DNA from: Clostridiales bacterium
GTDB lineage: Bacteria; Bacillota_E; Sulfobacillia; Sulfobacillales; JAIMBI01
Direction of reading: 5' to 3'
DNA: 54,677 nucleotides
Assembly: GCA_027318915.1 (NCBI GenBank)
Contig: DAHVOH010000013.1
Coordinates: forward strand, 1 to 54,677
Of this stretch, positions 51,267-54,677 are shown piece after piece; position 1 is the stretch's first letter; the number at the start of each line of letters is the position of its first letter. The notes beneath the pieces are model-generated. The model was not told the origin of the DNA and did not search any database. It was given only the letters and a program-made list of their open reading frames with translations. The translations under genes and the position numbers were made by a program.

Positions 51267-51615
51267 GGAGGGAGCGCTGGCCGCAACGTTGACACGATTT
51301 TGTCAGGCGTGCAACGACAACCAGCGGCTCCGGCAAATGAATCGAGACTGGAATCGCCTGGTGGAGATCCGGGCAGAGGACCAAGCGACGGGCGGACGGG
51401 TTCAACTGCGCTATGCCGACGGGCAGGTGGAATTGGCGGCGTCAGAGAGCGAACCCGACCTGATTGTGGAAGCGCCCGCGAGTACGTTGATCGCCATTTT
51501 CAGCGGCGCCATGACGCCCACTGAGCCGTACATGGACGGGTCGCTCCGCGTGCGCGGCAGTCAGGACGATATGATGCGCCTCGACATCATCTCGCTCCTC
51601 ATCTGGGGAGAGTGA
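51256..51615 (+). CDS. SCP2-like sterol/lipid-carrier domain protein
   Basis: A 119-residue single-domain protein. The pattern 'GRVQLRYADGQVELAASESE', 'PDLIVEAPASTLIAIFSGAM' and 'YMDGSLRVRGSQDDMMRLDI' matches the SCP2 fold, a hydrophobic tunnel that binds lipids or acyl chains. GTG 51256 has GGGAG 9 nt upstream; TTG 51247 is possible. It overlaps the preceding gene, and the permease starts one base after its stop. Confidence 0.8.
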   Translation: MADEEGALAATLTRFCQACNDNQRLRQMNRDWNRLVEIRAEDQATGGRVQLRYADGQVELAASESEPDLIVEAPASTLIAIFSGAMTPTEPYMDGSLRVRGSQDDMMRLDIISLLIWGE

Positions 51616-51616
51616 C

Positions 51617-52966
51617 GTGGCGGAGCTAAAGCGCGTCCTGCCGCTCAGGACGGCGGTGACCACGAGCGCCGGACTGGCCTCTGCGGCCGTCAACTTTTTG
51701 GCGGCCGTCGAAGTGGCCGAGTATGCCGGCGGTCGGTCGGCCTGGCTCGCCATTCTCGTGGCCGGGCTGCTCATCACCCTGTCGGCCGCCAACTTTTCCG
51801 AGCTGTCCGGCCTCTATCCGTCGGCGGCGGCGATACGAGTCTGGATTCGGCGGGGCACCAACGACTCCATTTCCATGGTGGGCTCCCTGGTATACATGGT
51901 GACCGTGGTGCTGGTGGTGGCAGCCGACGCCTTCGTGCTGGGGCATGTTTTTACCGCCGTGCTGCCGGCGGTGCCCGGAGTGCTGTGGATCGCGGCCCTG
52001 CTGGCGTTGGTCACCTGGGCCAACCTGCGGGGGGTCAAAGTGGCCGGCTACATTCAAGACGGCAATGGCATCTTTTTGCTGGGCAGTCTGATGGTCATTG
52101 GGCTGATTGGACTGACGCACGTGGCGCCGGGCCATTTTCACGGCATCTTCCGGCTGGGCCCGGGGTGGATCCAATCGGTGGCCCTGGGCGTCTTCATTTT
52201 TGTGGGATTCGAATGGGTGACGCCTTTGGCGGAAGAGTTCACCGACGCGCGCGTGATTCCTCGGGGCATGTTCATAGCCCTCGGCTTGGTCGCCGTGGCC
52301 TTTGGGCTTTTCTCGCTGGCGCAACAAACGCTGGTGCCCACCCGCCTGGCCATGCATTCTCTCGTGCCGCAGTTGCTGGTGGGAGAGGCTGCTCTGGGCC
52401 CCCTGGGATTTTGGTGGATGGTGGTGGCCAGCCTGACCACGGCGATGACCACGTTCAACGGGGGCTTTGTGGCCGCGTCCCGCTTCATCTACGCCGCTGC
52501 GCGGGAACGGGTCCTGCCGCCCCTCTTGGCGCGCCTCAATGATCGGTTCGTGCCGCAAGGGGCTCTGGTGGCGTTGTTTGTCACATCGCTGCTGCTGGCC
52601 ATCCTGGTATACGTCACCGGCCGCTACGTCTGGCTCATCAATGCCGGGGCGGCGGTCGAGTCGTTCATGTATGTCTTGGCGGGATACTTGGTGCTGCAGC
52701 TGAGGCGGCGGGAGCCGAACCGTCCACGGCCCTTTCGGGTCCCGTTGGGATCGGTGTGGCCGGTGGTGTCGATGGTGGTGTTTTTCGGGCTGGGAATCGG
52801 GTCGCTGACGGCGGCCACCGATCTGCCGGGACCGGTGCCGTGGACGCTGGTCTTTCTGGTGGTGCTGACGACCCTGGCCATTGTCTATGTTCGGCGGGTG
52901 GTGCCTAGACTGAGAGCCGGCCGGAACAAACGTCCCGTGGCGGTGAGTCGGTCTGAAAACCCATAA
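51617..52966 (+). CDS. APC-superfamily amino acid permease
   Basis: A 449-residue transporter with about 12 transmembrane helices. TM1 region 'TSAGLASAAVNFLAAVEVAE' and the following 'LSGLYPSAAAIRVWIRRG' correspond to the G-rich TM1 and the consensus amphipathic loop of APC carriers; 'VALGVFIFVGFEWVTPLAEE' is the equivalent of TM6, with the F-x-G-F-E pattern, and 'NGGFVAASRFIYAAARERVL' that of TM8. The substrate is unknown. GTG start one base after the SCP2-like stop, with GGGGAGAG upstream, so it belongs to the lysS transcription unit. Confidence 0.92.
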   Translation: MAELKRVLPLRTAVTTSAGLASAAVNFLAAVEVAEYAGGRSAWLAILVAGLLITLSAANFSELSGLYPSAAAIRVWIRRGTNDSISMVGSLVYMVTVVLVVAADAFVLGHVFTAVLPAVPGVLWIAALLALVTWANLRGVKVAGYIQDGNGIFLLGSLMVIGLIGLTHVAPGHFHGIFRLGPGWIQSVALGVFIFVGFEWVTPLAEEFTDARVIPRGMFIALGLVAVAFGLFSLAQQTLVPTRLAMHSLVPQLLVGEAALGPLGFWWMVVASLTTAMTTFNGGFVAASRFIYAAARERVLPPLLARLNDRFVPQGALVALFVTSLLLAILVYVTGRYVWLINAGAAVESFMYVLAGYLVLQLRRREPNRPRPFRVPLGSVWPVVSMVVFFGLGIGSLTAATDLPGPVPWTLVFLVVLTTLAIVYVRRVVPRLRAGRNKRPVAVSRSENP

Positions 52967-53003
52967 ATTGGCATAGATTGCCCCCGAGACAGGGGGGCGG
53001 CTT

Positions 53004-54137
53004 ATGAGCGGTCTTCGTTCGTTGATCAGTTGGACGGCGGCGGCGCTGTTGGCACTCTTGCTGGCCGGGGGACTGGCGAGCGGCCGCGGCACGGCCTGGC
53101 TGGGCGGGTTCCGCGGCCTTGATCGGCAAATCAATCAGGTCCTGCTGGGCCACGCGGCCGTGGTGATGGCCGAGGCGCCGCCCGTTCGGCGACCGGCGCC
53201 GGCTGTGCCGGCGGTCGCTTCGACCGGACTGCCGCCCGGCATGGTGTTGGGGTATTTCGACGATCCGGCGGACGATCCGCAGGCGGTGAGCCTGCTCCAA
53301 CCCTATGCGGCCGTGTTGACGGGGATCATTCCCTTCTGGTACACCCTGCAAGCCGACGGCACAGTGACCGGGAGCACCGATACGGCGGTGCTGAATTATG
53401 CTCGCCGCCGGCACTGGTACACGTTTGCCCTGATCCGCAATATGGCCGGCGCGGCTGTGTTTACGCCGTTTCTGGCCAGCGAAGGCGCGCAGAGCCGAGC
53501 GATTGCCGAGATGCTGGCCTTGGTGCAGGAGTATGGCTACAGTGGCGTCAATCTGGACTTTGAAGGCATCGCGCCGGCTGACCGGGCGGCGTTCACCGCG
53601 TTCGTGAGCCGCTTGGCCGTCGTCCTGCACGCCCATCACAAGTACGTCACGCTGTCCGTGCCGGCCGAGACCGGATCCGATCCCGCCGACGCCTGGACAG
53701 GAGCGTACGACTATCAGGCCCTGGGACAGGCGGCCGACCTGCTTATTCTCATGGCGTACGATGAACACAATCAGAACAGCTCGGCCGGGCCCATCGCTGC
53801 CAGCACCTGGGTCCGCGAGGTTCTCTCTTACGCGATCTCCGCGGTGCCGCCAAGCAAGCTGGTGTTGGGCATACCCGGATATGGCTACGACTGGTCGGCG
53901 GGAGGGAATGTGGCACTGTCCTACCAGCAGGCGGAGACATTGGCCGAGCAGTATCACCAGCCCACGACCGGCGGCCATTTCACGTATGTCGCGAACGGGC
54001 AGGTGCATACGGTGTGGTTTGAAAACCGCAGCACGCTGCTGCAGAAATTCACCCTGATTGAGGGATATGAATTGCGCGGGATGGCGCTCTGGCGTCTGGG
54101 CATCGAGGATCCGAAAATCTGGGACTTCCTCCAATAG
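53004..54137 (+). CDS. Glycoside hydrolase family 18 protein (YaaH-like, spore/cell-wall associated)
   Basis: A 377-residue exported hydrolase. The N-terminus is a signal anchor ('SWTAAALLALLLAGGLASG'), followed by a Pro/Ala-rich linker to about residue 75. The GH18 barrel shows 'GMVLGYFDDPADD', 'GIIPFWYTLQADG' and the catalytic strand 'YGYSGVNLDFEGI' (DxxDxDxE-type motif with the acid Glu), then 'LLILMAYDEHN' and 'GIPGYGYDW'. B. subtilis YaaH (SleL) has the same barrel plus LysM domains and acts in spore cortex breakdown; LysM domains are absent here. ATG preceded by GGGGGGCGG. The function in germination is inferred. Confidence 0.9.
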   Translation: MSGLRSLISWTAAALLALLLAGGLASGRGTAWLGGFRGLDRQINQVLLGHAAVVMAEAPPVRRPAPAVPAVASTGLPPGMVLGYFDDPADDPQAVSLLQPYAAVLTGIIPFWYTLQADGTVTGSTDTAVLNYARRRHWYTFALIRNMAGAAVFTPFLASEGAQSRAIAEMLALVQEYGYSGVNLDFEGIAPADRAAFTAFVSRLAVVLHAHHKYVTLSVPAETGSDPADAWTGAYDYQALGQAADLLILMAYDEHNQNSSAGPIAASTWVREVLSYAISAVPPSKLVLGIPGYGYDWSAGGNVALSYQQAETLAEQYHQPTTGGHFTYVANGQVHTVWFENRSTLLQKFTLIEGYELRGMALWRLGIEDPKIWDFLQ

Positions 54138-54229
54138 AGCCGTGCGGAGAACGGACATGATAATCGGAGCGTGGGAGTCGGGATGCCTGTTCGCGGCCAA
54201 CTTTTTTTCATAATTGGTGCGTACGGGTA

Positions 54230-54258
54230 TTGGCGGCGGGTCATTAAGTCAGTATAGT
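54230..54258 (+). promoter_or_regulatory. rRNA operon promoter with A/T-rich upstream element
   Basis: -35 TTGGCG (54230-54235), 17-nt spacer, -10 TATAGT (54253-54258). The A/T-rich run at 54199-54216 (ACTTTTTTTCATAATT), unusual for this genome, lies where a UP element would bind the alpha subunit. The start is expected near 54265, about 135 nt before mature 16S. Confidence 0.75.
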
Positions 54259-54324
54259 AGTCGGTGCGCCCAGCACGGTGGTTGATGAGGTGACTTGTCG
54301 ACTGAAGCTGGGTGAAAGATTCCC

Positions 54325-54338
54325 GGTCTTTGACAACT
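54325..54338 (+). promoter_or_regulatory. boxA-like antitermination site in the rRNA leader
   Basis: GGTCTTTGACAACT resembles the boxA of rRNA leaders (TGTTCTTTGAAAACT in Firmicutes), where NusB/NusE assemble against termination. It lies about 65 nt before the 16S 5' end. Confidence 0.6.
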
Positions 54339-54398
54339 GGACAGTCGTGGAGAGCGGACCAACACCGACCGCCCGCGAGGGAACTGGCGGGGCGGTTC

Positions 54399-54677
54399 AT
54401 GATGGAGAGTTTGATCCTGGCTCAGGACGAACGCTGGCGGCGTGCCTAATGCATGCAAGTCGCGCGGATTCGGGGGGCAACCTCCGGGTGAGCGGCGGAC
54501 GGGTGAGGAACACGTGGGGAACCGACCCTGGGGTGGGGACTAGCGTCGCGAAAGTGGCGGTAATGCCCCATACGGCGGCGCGCGGCCACGCGCGTCGGGA
54601 AAGCGGCAACGCGCCCGAGGACGGTCCCGCGGCCCATTAGCTAGTTGGGGGGGTCACGGCCTCCCAAGGCGACGATG
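54399..54677 (+). rRNA. 16S ribosomal RNA, 5' part (continues outside window)
   Basis: Starts around 54399, judged from 'AGAGTTTGATCCTGGCTCAG' at 54406-54425 (E. coli positions 8-27). Then come 'GACGAACGCTGGCGGCGTGC', 'TAATGCATGCAAGTCG' and 'AGCGGCGGACGGGTGAG', and near the right edge 'GGCCCATTAGCTAGTTGG'. The V1 loop is short and GC-rich, and the region after GGGTGAG reads GAACACGTGGGG instead of the common TAACACGTGGG. Placement after the lysS operon matches B. subtilis. Confidence 0.97.

Noticed and set aside
1..54677. CRISPR arrays, insertion sequences, prophage genes, toxin-antitoxin pairs
   Set aside because: No regularly spaced repeats, transposase or integrase motifs, terminal inverted repeats or phage structural genes were seen on either strand.

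Overview
The window is one contiguous stretch of a high-GC (roughly two thirds G+C by eye) chromosome of a spore-forming Gram-positive bacterium. Evidence for that lineage: a SpoIIE sporulation phosphatase, a YaaH-like GH18 spore-type hydrolase, a GreA-LysS pair followed by a 16S rRNA gene, an FMN riboswitch in front of ribDE(BA)H, frequent GTG/TTG starts with strong GGAGG-type ribosome sites, and the order spoIIE - tilS - ftsH - folP/folB/folK - lysS - 16S, which follows the order known near the replication origin of Bacillus subtilis. The base composition and the divergent start of the 16S gene suggest a deep, probably thermophilic high-GC Firmicutes lineage (Sulfobacillus / Thermaerobacter / Symbiobacterium-like). 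This is an inference; no database search was possible.

Layout. 1-2241: a secreted beta-propeller-like protein running off the left edge, a hotdog thioesterase and a DUF1003 membrane protein. 2432-5923: a tightly coupled + strand cluster (class V aminotransferase, mannose-1-P guanylyltransferase, GalU, small membrane protein) supplying nucleotide sugars. 6021-9479 (minus): an orphan squalene-cyclase-like protein and the thiD-thiE-tenA thiamin operon with its own promoter. 9715-17012: spoIIE, tilS and ftsH on the + strand, interrupted by a minus-strand disulfide-forming pair (DUF929 thioredoxin-like plus VKOR) where hpt stands in many Firmicutes. 17104-21180: two M16-type peptidases (YfmF/YfmH-like) and histidine ammonia-lyase, with overlapping ends. 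21839-28236: a HAD phosphatase, then a short AddB-like/AddA-like recombination nuclease-helicase pair. 28309-33731: an anchored beta-propeller protein, an S9 peptidase, ApbE, a small membrane protein and a nucleoside deaminase. 34607-37406: folP-folB-folK-birA, all overlapping. 37339-41054 (minus): ribD-ribE-ribBA-ribH with promoter, FMN riboswitch and intrinsic terminator; ribH overlaps birA tail to tail. 41832-45912: a lipoprotein (minus) and a MoxR-DUF58-DUF4129 operon. 46023-54137: a PLP decarboxylase, an HTH regulator, greA, lysS, a quinate-dehydrogenase-like protein, an SCP2-like protein, an APC permease and a GH18 hydrolase. The window closes with an rRNA promoter, leader and the first ~280 nt of 16S rRNA.

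Most coding sequences within a cluster overlap by 4-20 bp, so translational coupling is the rule. Four gene-free stretches of about 480-875 bp (11827-12304, 21181-21838, 33732-34606, 41055-41831) stand out in this otherwise dense sequence. No CRISPR array, insertion sequence, phage gene or tRNA was found. The points I consider most worth checking are two genes whose only well-placed initiation codon is ACG, an AddA nuclease motif with both key residues substituted, the VKOR/DUF929 pair beside ftsH, and a shared 13-bp promoter-region motif.
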